Below are positions 46,701-58,380 of a DNA stretch of 64,000 bases, piece after piece. Position 1 is the stretch's first letter, and every line of letters starts with the position of its first letter. The notes below the pieces were generated by a model that did not search any database, had not been told where the DNA came from, and worked only from the letters and a program-made list of their open reading frames with translations. The translations under genes were made by a program, and so were the position numbers. The stretch is taken from positions 372,001 to 436,000 of the forward strand of contig MU400506.1 in NCBI GenBank assembly GCA_022578965.1. The letters run 5' to 3'. Source of the stretch: Xylaria sp. FL1777. Its lineage: Eukaryota > Ascomycota > Sordariomycetes > Xylariales > Xylariaceae.

Positions 46701-48950
46701 GTGCCATGCGCACTCGTACCGGTACGCGTAGAAGGCTAGTATCGTGGGAGAGAATACCGGTTTAAAACAATGACGCAAAGCAAATACCTAAGTACAGTCG
46801 CGCAATTCAGAGTGACCATTGAATGATTGGGACAAGACGCCTGCTTATACTTACTACCGAAAAGTGAGACCAAGTCATGTGGACAAACCGACACGTAGGA
46901 CACTACAGCATGCCCGGCCGTATGCATGCTACCTACGGTTAAGCACACTGCTAGAGTAGGTATGTGCAGGATGGCGTGGAGCCAGGTCTGACTAATAAAG
47001 CAGTCTTATTTTTTTTTGGATCTGGGCAGTGATCTGGGCTTCGGCTGGCGTGCTAGTAACAAGATGGAGAGAAGAGATGAACAGCAGGTGTAGACGTATT
47101 ATACTCGGCTAGTGATGGGTGTACTGTAGGTATCGAGATGCTCGGTATCACGCACCCCGGGGTAAGCAATGCAGGCGAGATGCATGTAAATGCGGAAGAC
47201 GGGTTTGGAACAAGGCTGACTGACCACCGGCAGAAGGAGAGACTATTCCGCGAGGCACCCGACCAAAAAAGAAAAGAAGAGCGAAGAGTGAGAAGAAGAG
47301 CACGACAGAGAGGCCGACAGGGACTGCAACGGCGTCGCCGCCGTTCCCGCCCCCCTTCCAATAGCACCTCTCTTAAGGTCGCCATGCAAGGGTGTTCCGA
47401 TAAGGTGTACTTACACTACACCTATGCAGTCTATACTACATCTCACTACGACGTCACGAGAGGACTGCTACTGTATAGCGATCTTGCCTACCTACCGGCT
47501 ACGGACTATCCAAGACTAGTTGATACCCAACAATCACCATCGTCACCACACTAGTTAGGTACATATGTTGCGAGATCGACCAAACAGGCCAAGTCACCAT
47601 AGCTGATTACATACTTACGCATAGACTAAGTATAGGTAGGTATGCTTTGCTGAACAGGCAGGTAGGTAATGAATGTAGTTGAGTTCAGCCACAGGATCCC
47701 CCATTCACCACTGTCTACAAACGGGATTCCCAATCAAGATAGTCCCCCTACATTCGCCTGATGAGTTGTACAGCCGGCGCTCCTCCCGAAGAAGGGGGCC
47801 AAAGCAGAAAAAGCTTGGACAGATACCTATTGGGCAGCCATACATGTTGTTGTTTACCATTGGTTCCCATCGTCAGCTTCGACCAACCGCCCTTACCAAC
47901 CCCCCTCTGGCTATTTTCCCTACAGTAATATAATGACGCACACCATATGCTGAAAAAGCGAGGCTGTAGTGCACAGTACTGGTGCGCGCCAATGCGGATG
48001 AGTAGGTGGGCAGGTCGGTAGAAGCGAGCACCTAACCCATGCCAATGCGAAGGCCATTGTCACGTCGTCCTAACTGTACTAACTACCGTTGTTCGTTCGT
48101 TCGTTTTGTGTGGGGGGGAGGGGGGGAGGCAAGGGGAACCTTCATTTTATTTAATTCTCCGATAATAATAAAAAAGGAGACGGAAGAGTGACGATCATTT
48201 TTATCTTTCTCCCTATCCCACGTGGATGATTGCAGGATGTCTTGACTATACCTCACGCACAGGTTTCCCCAAACATCCCTCGATGTGCTTTCTGCGTATG
48301 CGTACACACTACTGCGTACACTAGTCTGAAGTAGATGGGAGGAAGCTGGGCTGATCCCTGCCAGGATGATCTGACATCGTCGAAAAATCTCCTGGTTCCC
48401 CGAAGCCAACCACCTACCCGTCGTTGTACCCATGTGGTAGACATGTACGGTCCTCCTGTCAAGAAAGCACCCTGGAAACAGTAGCGTATCTAGTGTAGTG
48501 TAAGTATAGACTGCTATGCTGGTAAGCTTGGAGTGAGGCGATCGCACCTCGTCCCCGCGTTAGCGGCTAAGTTGCCGGCCGCGAAGCAGAAGACGAGACT
48601 CTCGAGCATATCGTCAGAGGCTTGCTCCCACTCCATCAGACGACCTACCCCATAACAGGCTATAAACTAGGCACAGATGTCGCCTTTGTTATTGTTATTG
48701 TTATTGTTCTTGTTGCCGGCAGGCTAATAAATAAACAACGCCAAAACCACACAGGCCCGACAAATCAGCTGAGCAGCCACAGGCTTACTTACTCACAACA
48801 ACACCAATCCCAAGACCGGCGTTGGGCTGCTTTAAGGTCAGGTAAGGCATCATTCGAAGTCCGATCCGGCTCCGCATCATCCGGCGAGCAAATAAATCTA
48901 TCTGCACGTAGCGAAAAGGGGACAGAAACCCCCCCACGCCTCAAGTCAAG

Positions 48951-48979
48951 TCATGTCAAGTCATGTCAAGTCAGGTCAG
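48951..48979. repeat. Short tandem repeat, TCAAGTCATG type
   Basis: Imperfect tandem copies of a 10-base unit (TCAAGTCATG and variants) follow one another through the run. There is no coding role. Confidence 0.7.
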
Positions 48980-49173
48980 ACTTGTTTGTGCCGTCATCGC
49001 CACCACCACTACCACCACCATGATGCCACCTATCTCCAAACAAGCGCACCGCCTCGGCGTTGCGCTGTCACGAGACCAGATAGATAGGTGCCGGTAGATA
49101 GGTAGTCGCAACGGGGCGACGGGGCGACGGTCTTACAGTGTCCTACGGGACAGAAGCTACTAAACCACCAATC

Positions 49174-49206
49174 ACACATACATACATACATACATACATA
49201 CATACA
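49174..49206. repeat. (CATA)n microsatellite
   Basis: About eight tandem CATA units, perfect over the central part. It lies in the gene-free tract about 0.5 kb downstream of Lon. Confidence 0.95.
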
Positions 49207-49651
49207 CTCAAACACGAACAGACAAGGCGTGAACAAAGGGTACCGGTAGTCTCCTGTCGTCTTCTTGCACATGTCTGTCTACCTCTCTCAAGATACAACA
49301 ACTAGGTGACCACTTGACGAAAAAGCTCATGGCGCATATCAGGTAATGGATAGAAGTAGAGATGAGAGTTCTGCATCGTAGATTAGGTACACTGAATCTT
49401 TATGCTTAGTTTAAACAATATTTTGTCCGCAGTTCGCTTTTCAAGCACCTTGCGTATCGCTTTTGGTAATGATGGTTGTTGCGTTTTGCAATGCAATGGC
49501 CACCTGAACCACCTGAACGCCCCAGACAATGCTGAAACTTTGGCCTCCTCCGCTCTTCTTGTACAATTCTATGCCTGTATGCAAAGTGCTGGATACGTAA
49601 TATACAGTATATACCGTCCACCCGCATGCATATATCGTTGGCGCCCGATTT

Positions 49652-49652
<1 letters not shown>

Positions 49653-49682
<30 letters not shown>
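49653..49682. repeat. A30 homopolymer
   Basis: Thirty consecutive A bases on the plus strand, so a T30 run on the Lon sense strand, 55 bases beyond its stop codon. It may be assembly-sensitive in length. Confidence 0.95.
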
Positions 49683-49683
<1 letters not shown>

Positions 49684-49737
49684 AGGATAATGGTACACCT
49701 GGGACAGTAATTCCTAGCTTATTTGCCTCAGTTCTCC

Positions 49738-52700
49738 TTATTCGTCTTTGTCACTTTCATTGCTGGAAGACTCGTCCTCCTTCGATTTACGGATCCTGCA
49801 GGTGTTCGCCTTTTCCTTATCGAGGTTAGGGAAGACGAGCTCGAAAATCTCCTTGTACCAGCTCACAGAGCGACCCTCAATACCATCTTTGATATTCTAT
49901 AAGAAACGTTAGCATCATCCTAACAAAGTATTCTAGACTCGTATGGTCACGCGGGTAAAACGTACCTCGGGAAGCTCTAGCCAGTCAGACATATTGTCTT
50001 CCGGGAAAATGATCATCTTGCACCCAGCACGACGTGCAGCCACGGTCTTCTCTCTTAAACCACCTATCCTGAGAACCTTGCCGGTTAGTGTCAATTCGCC
50101 GGTCATGGCAATGGCAGGGTCCACGGGGGTATCCAGGGCAAGCGATAGAAGCGAGGTGGTCATAGTCACGCCAGCTGACGGGCCATCTTTCTGAACAGCC
50201 CCTTCTGGTACATGCACGTGAATTTTAGCCTTGTCGAAGAAGTGGTTGTCGGTAAACTCGTTGGCCATGTAGGCCTTAGCGAAAGAGTAGGCGATTGTAG
50301 ACGATTCCTTCATTACCGTCTTAAGGTTGCCGGTAATCTCTAGGCCGGCACGACTACTGGGGCGCAAAGCTGACTGGAGAATGGACTCGATGTACAAAGC
50401 AGAGCCACCTAGTTGGGTCCAAGCAAGCCCCATGGCCACGCCGGGAGGCGTAACATCATAAAGACGATCGGAGGTGAAGATTGGCGGACCAACATAGTCT
50501 TTCAAATTCTCCTTATCAATCACAATGCTGACTGAGTCAGGTACCTTGAGAGCGACTCTTGGTTTCTCTGTGGTCTCCTTTTCTGTTGCTTCTGTGGAGG
50601 TGGGCTCTCTGGTTCCATTCATTTTTTTGGACTCTTCCATGGCTGCTTTGCCATCTTCTGTCAGCGCTTCGGACTCTGGTAATACTTCCTCGCCAAGATC
50701 CTGTACAATTTTCAAGGCTGATTTACGGTAGACCTTCTCGATCTGTTTCTTTAGGTTCCTAACGCCTGCTTCTCGACAGTATGATTTGATAAGCTCTTCG
50801 ATAGCCTCATCCGAAAGGGATACGTTTACATCCTTGAGACCTGCGAGTTCCCTGGCTGCTGGCGACAGATATCGATCCGCGATTGCTTTTTTCTCATCGG
50901 AGACATAGCCGGATAACCGAATGACTTCCATGCGGTCGAGTAAGGGCCGGGGTATCGTATCAGTCATGTTAGCTGTGCAGACAAATAGGACCTTTGAGAG
51001 ATCGACAGGAACATCCAAATAATGATCCAGGAATGAGGTATTTTGCTCCGGGTCCAATAATTCTAGAAGAGCGGAGGACGGATCTCCTTGGTAACCACGA
51101 CCAATCTTATCGACTTCGTCAATCAGAATGAGAGGGTTTTCCGTTTGACACTTCTTGAGCGCTTGAATGACTCGTCCTGGTAGAGCACCAACGTAGGTAC
51201 GGCGATGGCCTTTAATTTCAGCCACATCCGTAAGACCTCCAACACTAAATCTGTAGTACTGTCGGTTCAAGGCTCTAGCAATTGATTTGCCAATACTTGT
51301 TTTGCCAACACCAGGAGGTCCAACGAAGCACAAAATCTTGCCTTCCACCGTACCTCGCAGTTTACCTACTGCAATGAACTCCAAAATCCGGTCCTTCACG
51401 TCTTTTAGCCCATAGTGATCTTCGTCTAAAACACTCATGGCATTCTGGATGCCAAAGTTCTCGGCACTCCTTTGACCCCACGGTATCTGTGTCAACCAAT
51501 CCAGATAATTGCGTGTGACGTTGAATTCAGAGGCTGCAGATTCCAGATGGGCAAGTTTGTTAATTTCCTCATCAAATATCTTGCGAACCGCCTCAGGCAT
51601 GGTAAGCTTGTCGGCCTTCTCCTTGAAGGTTTCGACTAGCTTATCCTTCCCATCAGACTCAATACCTAATTCTCTGCGAATTCCCTTCATCTGTTCCATT
51701 AACCAGTATTCTCGTTGGCGCTTTGTAATCTTCTGTTCGACATCTTTCGTAATTTTCGATTGTAACTGCGCATTCATGAGTTCTTTCTTCAAGACCACTA
51801 GAGCCTTCTGCATCCGATCCTCAACATTCAGACTGGACAGGACCTCTTGTAGCTCGGCAGGCTCCCCAGCTGATACAGCTGCAGCGAAATCAGCGAGTTT
51901 AGCGGGTTCGGCAGTAACATTCCCTATCGACTGGCTCATGGAGAAGGTCGATATTTGATCTCGGAAGAGACTATTCATCGTCGCCACTTCTTTAAATACG
52001 TTGACAATCTCGTTGGTCACGGCTCGTACCACTGGGCTCTTGGGGTCAAACGGCTCTTCTACGAGGTTTTCCACATTCACTAGGCTAACAGGATATTTAC
52101 GCAAGAACGATGTTGGCTCGTACTTCTCGGACGAAGCGTCTGACTTATTTGCCACGGCGCCTTCCTCGAAGCTCGCAACCACATCGCCCTTCTTCTCTTG
52201 GGAGGCGTCTTCTTCTGGCTTTTGAGGTATTGGGTCTGGAACAGGTTCAGACTCAGATTCGGCTTTTTTCTGCTCTGGGACCGTCGGCGGAATCAAAGTG
52301 GACAGCTTGATCCTGCGGTGCGGATACAGAATGGCGGTCAAGCTATTATGCTCCCCGTGTACAGGGAAAGCACTTGTAATCTGGGCGAAAACTCCAGTGT
52401 CGTAAACATCAGCCGGGTCCCGTATCACATCCTCGTCAGCGTTCTCATCTTTGAATAAGAATGCGCCGATGTAAGGTTGGCCTCTCTTCACCATTTCTGC
52501 TATGGCAGCAGCAACGTTGGGGTCCTTGATAGTAATCGCTTTGTAGAAGCCAGGGAATAGAGGTCGCTTGGCTATCGGGATTGCCATGACCTGGGGGTAC
52601 ACCTCGGGAATCTCGGGTTTCTGCAGGGCTCTGTTACTTGCTCGCTGGCTAGGTTTCCGAGCGCCGTCACTAGGCGCGTCGTTGCTAGACCCTGAAGATG

Positions 52701-53118
52701 AACCTCCAGCTGCACTTCCCGCTTTGCTGTCCTGTGAGCTGCCCTCGCCCTGGTTGTTTTTGGGCGAGAGTGATTCCGCGGTGGAGCTTTTTGTCTCGCC
52801 CACCCCCTTCTCCGGCTGCTCCGACTTTTCTTCGACTTTTGTGTTGGGGTTCTCGTCAGTCAAGGGCTGATCTGGGTCACCCGAGGGGTCGTCTTTGCTC
52901 TCTTTCCGCCTCGTCGTCGAAGTGGAAAAGGCAGACCTGGATACAAGTACAGTGCGTGTAGCTATCGAAGACCGCAGGCAGGAGACCTGGGGTTCACTCG
53001 GCCTATCTCGAACATTTATAGAGTATAGCCTCGCCGGCCGGGTTAGCCGCGGTATGAGTGCGAAGCGAGGCGATGTCCGCACGGCAACGTGCCGTGATAG
53101 ATGTTGGCGGCACAGCAT
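49738..53118 (-). CDS. PIM1: Lon protease, mitochondrial
   Basis: Two exons, 53118-49966 and 49896-49738, give 1103 residues. The second exon supplies the family's C-terminal KEIFELVF helix and an acidic Ser-rich tail, and is lost if the reading is stopped at 49933. An Arg-rich presequence (about 35-70 residues) and a Ser/Glu linker precede the substrate-binding N domain. Walker A GPPGVGKT lies near 600-607 and Walker B LILIDEVDKIG about 65 residues later. The protease domain has the catalytic dyad S981 (in KDGPSAG) and K1024 (in GGLREK), 43 residues apart, the same spacing as E. coli Lon S679/K722. The enzyme is the ATP-dependent matrix protease that degrades damaged and regulatory proteins and binds mtDNA. 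Acidic insertions in the N domain and between the ATPase and protease domains are usual in fungi. Confidence 0.97.
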
Positions 53119-54160
53119 CGTCGAAATGTGCGTAATAGCGCTCGCAGGGGAAAAATTCGATGAAGGGGCGAAGACGGCCGGGGAGGACGCTGCGGAGCGC
53201 GGAGGATCTTGGCTGGAGGAAGCACTCAGCCGGCAAGATTATTCTATGGACCGTGGAAGAGAAGTGTCTGTATTGATAAATAGAAGTAATAAAAATAATA
53301 TAAGCTAGTTGAGTGTAGTAGGGCAAAGAGTGGCACAAGACTGCTCTCGTGCGTGCCCTCGGTCGAATGCGCCTGCAGATGTCGGCCTCGATATTGAGCC
53401 GGAGCTTGTGAATGGGATTATCTAATGGACGGAGAATACTATACTTAATAATGTTGTTTGTAGACCCCTGTACTATGCACATCACTGCTTGGAAATAAGG
53501 TACGTACCTGGAACAACCTAGAATATATTTTTGATAGGTACCTATCCACTTCCGGTTGTTGGATAGTACAAACTAAGCCCCATGTGATTACTAAGTACCT
53601 ACCTTAGGTAAGTAATTAGGTAATACATACTAGCGTGTGATACTGGTACATGTACTTCGTAGACGCAACTTCATTTAAGTCTACCTAACTTCAAAACCTT
53701 AAGAAGACCATAATGTGAATACGTTTCATTGGCTTCTCTAAATACAAGATGTCTGCATAGAAGTTTATTATAGTCTAGTTCAACCCAGTCGATCCATAGG
53801 TCTAGTTATCTAGCACACTCGACTCATATATTCACTTACAATACCTAGTTGCGAACGTCAACAAGATTTCTTTTTCTCTTCTCCAAGTGTCACACCAAAC
53901 TACACTTGACTTCTCCTAACTACATTTCCATTACTTCAATTCGTTATTTTACTTCCAGTTCTCCTGTTCCCTGTCAGTGTTCCCCCGATTGAGGCCAATG
54001 ATGAGATCATGTCCTCCTAACCCATAAACACGCCGCGGGGTGGTGTGGATTGACCTTGAACGAAACAAAATTATTAGAATTTCAGTTCCTATTAGTTCGG
54101 TTATCATTCGTACGGATGTTTATGTTGTTATACAGAGTTAGTATACTGGCCACTGTCAGA

Positions 54161-54366
54161 GGTTGTTATCCCGGAGTGAGTAGATAGCCCGCGCGCAGTC
54201 ACATAGCAGGTGTAAAAGGGGTCAGTAGCCATAAGAGTGGGTATGTTGGTCAATTGGCCTCCAGGGCTTCCTAAGTCTAGTTGGGGGAGTAGCCCTATAT
54301 ATACGCACCATACACCAAGTCCACCATATAGACCCTAGGGGTCTATATGTGACTAAGTATATCGCT
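54161..54366 (+). repeat. Dispersed repeat, copy 2 (LTR or MITE remnant)
   Basis: Matches the reverse complement of 4788-4975; the strongest block is 54195-54230. Near its right end lies a perfect 11-bp inverted repeat, CATATAGACCC with its complement, spaced by TAG (54325-54349). Copy 1 has a related but imperfect palindrome at the equivalent place. No coding frame or target-site duplication could be assigned. Confidence 0.65.
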
Positions 54367-57300
54367 TGATAGCCACACATAGGTAGATGCGAAAGCGAAT
54401 ACTACAATGACAGAGCTCACCACGATGCTTGCGATGGTTTCGCTGCCGAGACAGGCTCCGCTTACACTAGGTTCCGTTGTATTCATTGCGGACTAGATAG
54501 GCAGGCGAGAAGCAGATACCATCCAAGAAGGGCTGAAACCTAAGGATAGGATAATATACTCAAATTACGAATAATTTCAGAATGTCAGTACGCCCTGTAA
54601 CCTTTTCACTCCTTACATCTTGTACAAGCCTGTAAAGTTACTCAGGTATATCGCCAGCGAGTCGCATTGTTGTCGTGTTACCAATTAACTGCTAGAGTAG
54701 AAAGGCATATATCCGACAACACCCCAAAATATACAACAGTCTCTAGTTTACTTAAAGGTTTCACTCTATATATGTTGCTAAGTCCACCTAACAATCCAAA
54801 GCAATCTAAATATCTATTCAACTTTAGTACTGCTCGTTGTTATTTAGTACAAGAAGCGTAGAGTATTTTAAGAAGAGTTATAAGAAGGGAGACTAAGTGT
54901 AAAGTCGGAATCTCAATTTCTAAGAGGCATTAATCCCAAACACTGTTAAATAATTCCACTCATAGTTAATTAGCATCATAGGTAGTCCTAACGAGTCGCA
55001 TGTAGTGCAATTAGTTTAAACTCTAGGGTATACATTGTATAACTGCCGTTGAAGAATCAAGATCATTAAGAAGCTATTTAATTGCAATATTAATTTTCTG
55101 ATTATTCCTTAGCGTCAGTGTTTCTATATTCCCATCGTCAAGTGGCATTAGCGTTGTGTCTTAAAACCTGGTTACCATCCGCCCCAATGACCATAGAATA
55201 AACAGTATCTACTTTAGATAATGTATTGAGATACTTCTCGGAGTAGCAGAAGATAACTAAAACTCTACTTAGTATATATTTTCTCGGTTTCAGAAGCCTT
55301 TTGTTTTAACTGTTGGGTATTTTGCAGGAAGAGTAAGGAAAGAAGGTTAAGTAGCTTTCATCTTCCTTGTTGTTTCTGTTTAAAATATTGTTGCACATTT
55401 AAAAATAGGCCATCTTGAATGCTAATACAGTATCACTTGGCTCAGTTATTAAGTGTAGGTGAAGCTGTGACACCAGAGGGAAAGCTTCTACATATTAATG
55501 GTGTTAGTTAAAGGGAAGGTGATCGTACGCTAGCTATATTGTACGACTATTCGTGTTAACTCACCGTTTCGTCCTTGTAAACGCAAGCGGGTATCGTTTA
55601 CAAGGGAACCATTCCCTGGGCACTGGGCGGTGTATTCGTACTCGTTTGATAAACACAGAGTAGATATTCTGATGTTGACTATATTCATCATCATCATGGA
55701 GCCTTGGCAAACTATTATCCCCAACTACATAGGGGATCCAGTAGATCTAGTGAGCAGGTTGGTCGGACATTGTTCAACAGAACACGAAGTTGACGATAAA
55801 TGTTAGTTAAACTTGGTTAGGACTGCATGTTGAATAACGCAAAGGATTGTAAATGAGAGCATATGGGACATTTTGGTCTGTTATAACTAGCTGCGCCCTG
55901 GACGGTGTGTTTTAATGCCCCTTTAGTAAGTTAATCTGTACCAGCATATCAATGCACCAAGATACTCTTTCTGACGGCTTGAGATTACAAACTGAATTTC
56001 CCAAGCCTTCAAGATGCTTGGCACTAGTACCTAATGCATTACATTTGGTATCGCTCACCGTCCCATAGTTTGAACACCGAATAATATCAGCAAGACAACA
56101 TACGATAATAATCCCATCGAGAGGATAAATCAAGCCATTCTCACTAAATAGGTAGACAGTATTGTTCAAGTGCAGAAGAATCCGATGGGGTTAACTATTT
56201 CGCTACTGATAGAATTCACATGAAGAATCTTTCAAAATTCTAGAAGGCTGGGGAGGCGAATTCCGCAGTACAACGTATTCAGTGAACGATTGTCAGTGGG
56301 GCTCAGGGCTACAATTCATTCCCTCCAATTGGCTAAATTCCCCCTTCGATTCTGGGCCCCACTAAGTAGCTCACCCGTTTGTTGGGACGAAGAGGGTACC
56401 TGTTCCAAGCACCAAGAAACCTTCGGTTCGATTGAATAGCGTAATCGAACTTGCCGTTGCCTCGACTAGGCTGTCAACTACTTGAATCATCATCGTCGCT
56501 AATCGGCGAAGAATCAAGAGGCTAGATTTTACGGTACAATTGCTAATAGCCAATTCTAAGGCAGCTTTTCTTCTTTCCATGCCAAACCAAAGGTCCACAT
56601 GAAGGTAGGGTGACGTAATACTGGGTTTCAATAGGTATTGAAGCACGTTTTGGCGTACGGCAAGCAGGTTCCGAAAGTGATGCCTACACGACCTCTACCT
56701 CTCAATGCTCGCCTGCGCTGCCAACCGGGATAGAACCTGGCTTCAATCAGACCTACATGTAATTCTGGGGACATTATCTGAATATCCAAAGTAGGTACCT
56801 TAGGTATGTACTATACGACATTGTACCAACATAGGCATGTTGTACTATTTAGATGAGTAACATTGAAACAACGACGTACGTAGTACCTACTGAAGGTATA
56901 CGCAGTATAGGCGATTCGTGAGTGAGAAAACAGGCAACATTGTTGGCTTGAATGATAGCCTGATTGTGGACTGATTCAACCGGTTTAAACATGTCAAACA
57001 GGTCAGTCATCCTAACCAGAATCCTAACCATACAGACAGAAGCTTGAATGAGCTGACCGCGCCTTGGTTGTTGCGTTTGAGAAGAGCTCCAGCAGTAGAA
57101 GTAAGTATGTACTCTGTAGTAAGTATGTAGTCATCGGACGATGCCTTTCGGTTGGACGGCGTTGCAACGTCCCGAGTAGGAAAGGCCCTAAAACAATGAA
57201 AACTTCTGATTGGCTTCCGCCCTGGTTGCGCTACCGCCACTTTGGACCCTTTCCCCAACAATTCAACAAATTTCAGATCTGCAACAACAGGGAACACGGA

Positions 57301-57829
57301 ATCCTGGCGGCGAGTACTGCAGGAGGCACAGCCGGGTCCAGAGCCCAGACAGTGGCAAGAGGGATGGGCCAAGGCCGCCCTACTGTGCGTCCGGACAGGT
57401 TGCAGTGGCCCTGCAGTGCCACCACCCACCTCCTGGCGCACGCAAGACAGTGTCTAAGACTGTGTTAAAGGGCCCCACATTTAAGTTCCATCTGCAAATG
57501 CCATTTATTAGGATATAAAGTTCAACAGAGGAGTTGCATTCTGGTTACTACTCGATCGGGATAGGGAAACCGCTTGACAAGCCTCGGCTTCATCTGAGAG
57601 GTCTGAAAGGGTTTATCACATACATATATACCTACCCACCTGTGCTGGACGGTGGCCGTGCAACTGTGCAACTGTGCAACTCTGCCCTCCAGTCCCGACA
57701 AACACACGGACACTACTACACAGCTTACGCATACACGTAGTGTAGTTGAGCTGTGCAAATTCCAACGACAACCCTAGGAATTGTATGTATGTATACTATG
57801 ATACTATGTATCTCTTCATCCCTTCTTGA

Positions 57830-57910
57830 CTACCCCTACCTATTTCCTGTCTCCAGTCTCCAGTCCCCTGTCTCGTCTCTCCTCCCCCCGTCACCACCAG
57901 GGCCACCCGG
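57830..57910 (+). promoter_or_regulatory. Pyrimidine-rich tract upstream of OLE1
   Basis: A long CT-rich run, including repeats of GTCTCCA, about 0.5 kb before the desaturase ATG. CT tracts near start sites are frequent in strongly expressed filamentous-fungal genes; use as a promoter element is inferred. Confidence 0.4.
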
Positions 57911-58380
57911 CTTCCGCCGTCCAAGCCCGGTTCTGTATAGTTTCGTTGGTGTCTTCTCCTATCTAGGGTCCTATCTAGTGTACTCTGTGCTCTTCTACCT
58001 AGTGGAGCGAGGAGCCGGTCAACGGTCTGCGTCCCACCACCCGCCCGAATTCCTACCTACATGTAGTTCCTGCGTCTGTGGTACCTACAGCCCACTACAG
58101 ATGTACATCTTGTCCATCTCTCCTACGCTCCCTATCTAGGTCCATTTATACCTATAGTGTACTTACATGGCGCTACACGATAAAGTGTTCCCGGTATCCA
58201 TCATCCCACCGTTGCCACATCTCGTTGAATAAATATCATCCCGGGCCCGCTGCTTCTTCACAACCTCTTCACCTTCTCCCCCGCCAGTTCCTTTCTCGCC
58301 CTCGACGAACTAACCGAGACGTCGATAGAATACTACCTAAGGTCCTCCCGTCGTTGGCGACGTCCACATAATCGCCTGCT

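Larger units (their letters stand above)
43732..49737. other. 6-kb gene-free tract upstream of the kinase-like gene and downstream of Lon
   Basis: I find no supportable protein gene. Open frames up to about 154 codons occur on both strands without homology or splice support. The tract is rich in TAGGTA/TACCTA motifs (44696-44720, 45034-45068, 47630-47670), simple repeats (48951-48979, 49174-49206, 49653-49682) and G/T runs (48110-48128). It holds the promoter of the kinase-like gene at its left end and the 3' UTR of Lon at its right end. A non-coding transcript could exist, but sequence alone gives no evidence for one. Confidence 0.45.
53119..58380. other. 5.3-kb gene-free tract between Lon and OLE1
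   Basis: Both flanking genes point outward, so both promoters lie here. The middle (53.5-57.0 kb) is AT-rich, dense in stops and holds a copy of the dispersed repeat. No gene is supportable. The final 500 bases become CT-rich (57830-57910, 58220-58310), a common pattern before highly transcribed fungal genes, and form the probable OLE1 promoter and leader. Confidence 0.5.

Noticed and set aside
47138..47554. Arg-rich 138-codon frame
   Set aside because: Low-complexity Arg content and no support from splice sites or homology.
48083..48547. 154-codon minus-strand frame
   Set aside because: Includes a poly-Pro stretch from a G-run; no family likeness.
49174..49206. Regular repeats considered as CRISPR
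   Set aside because: A simple CATA microsatellite without spacers, in a eukaryotic genome.
56715..56755. Possible minus-strand tRNA (B-box-like GGTTCTATCCC)
   Set aside because: The T stem does not pair, no D arm or acceptor stem is present, and there is no terminator.
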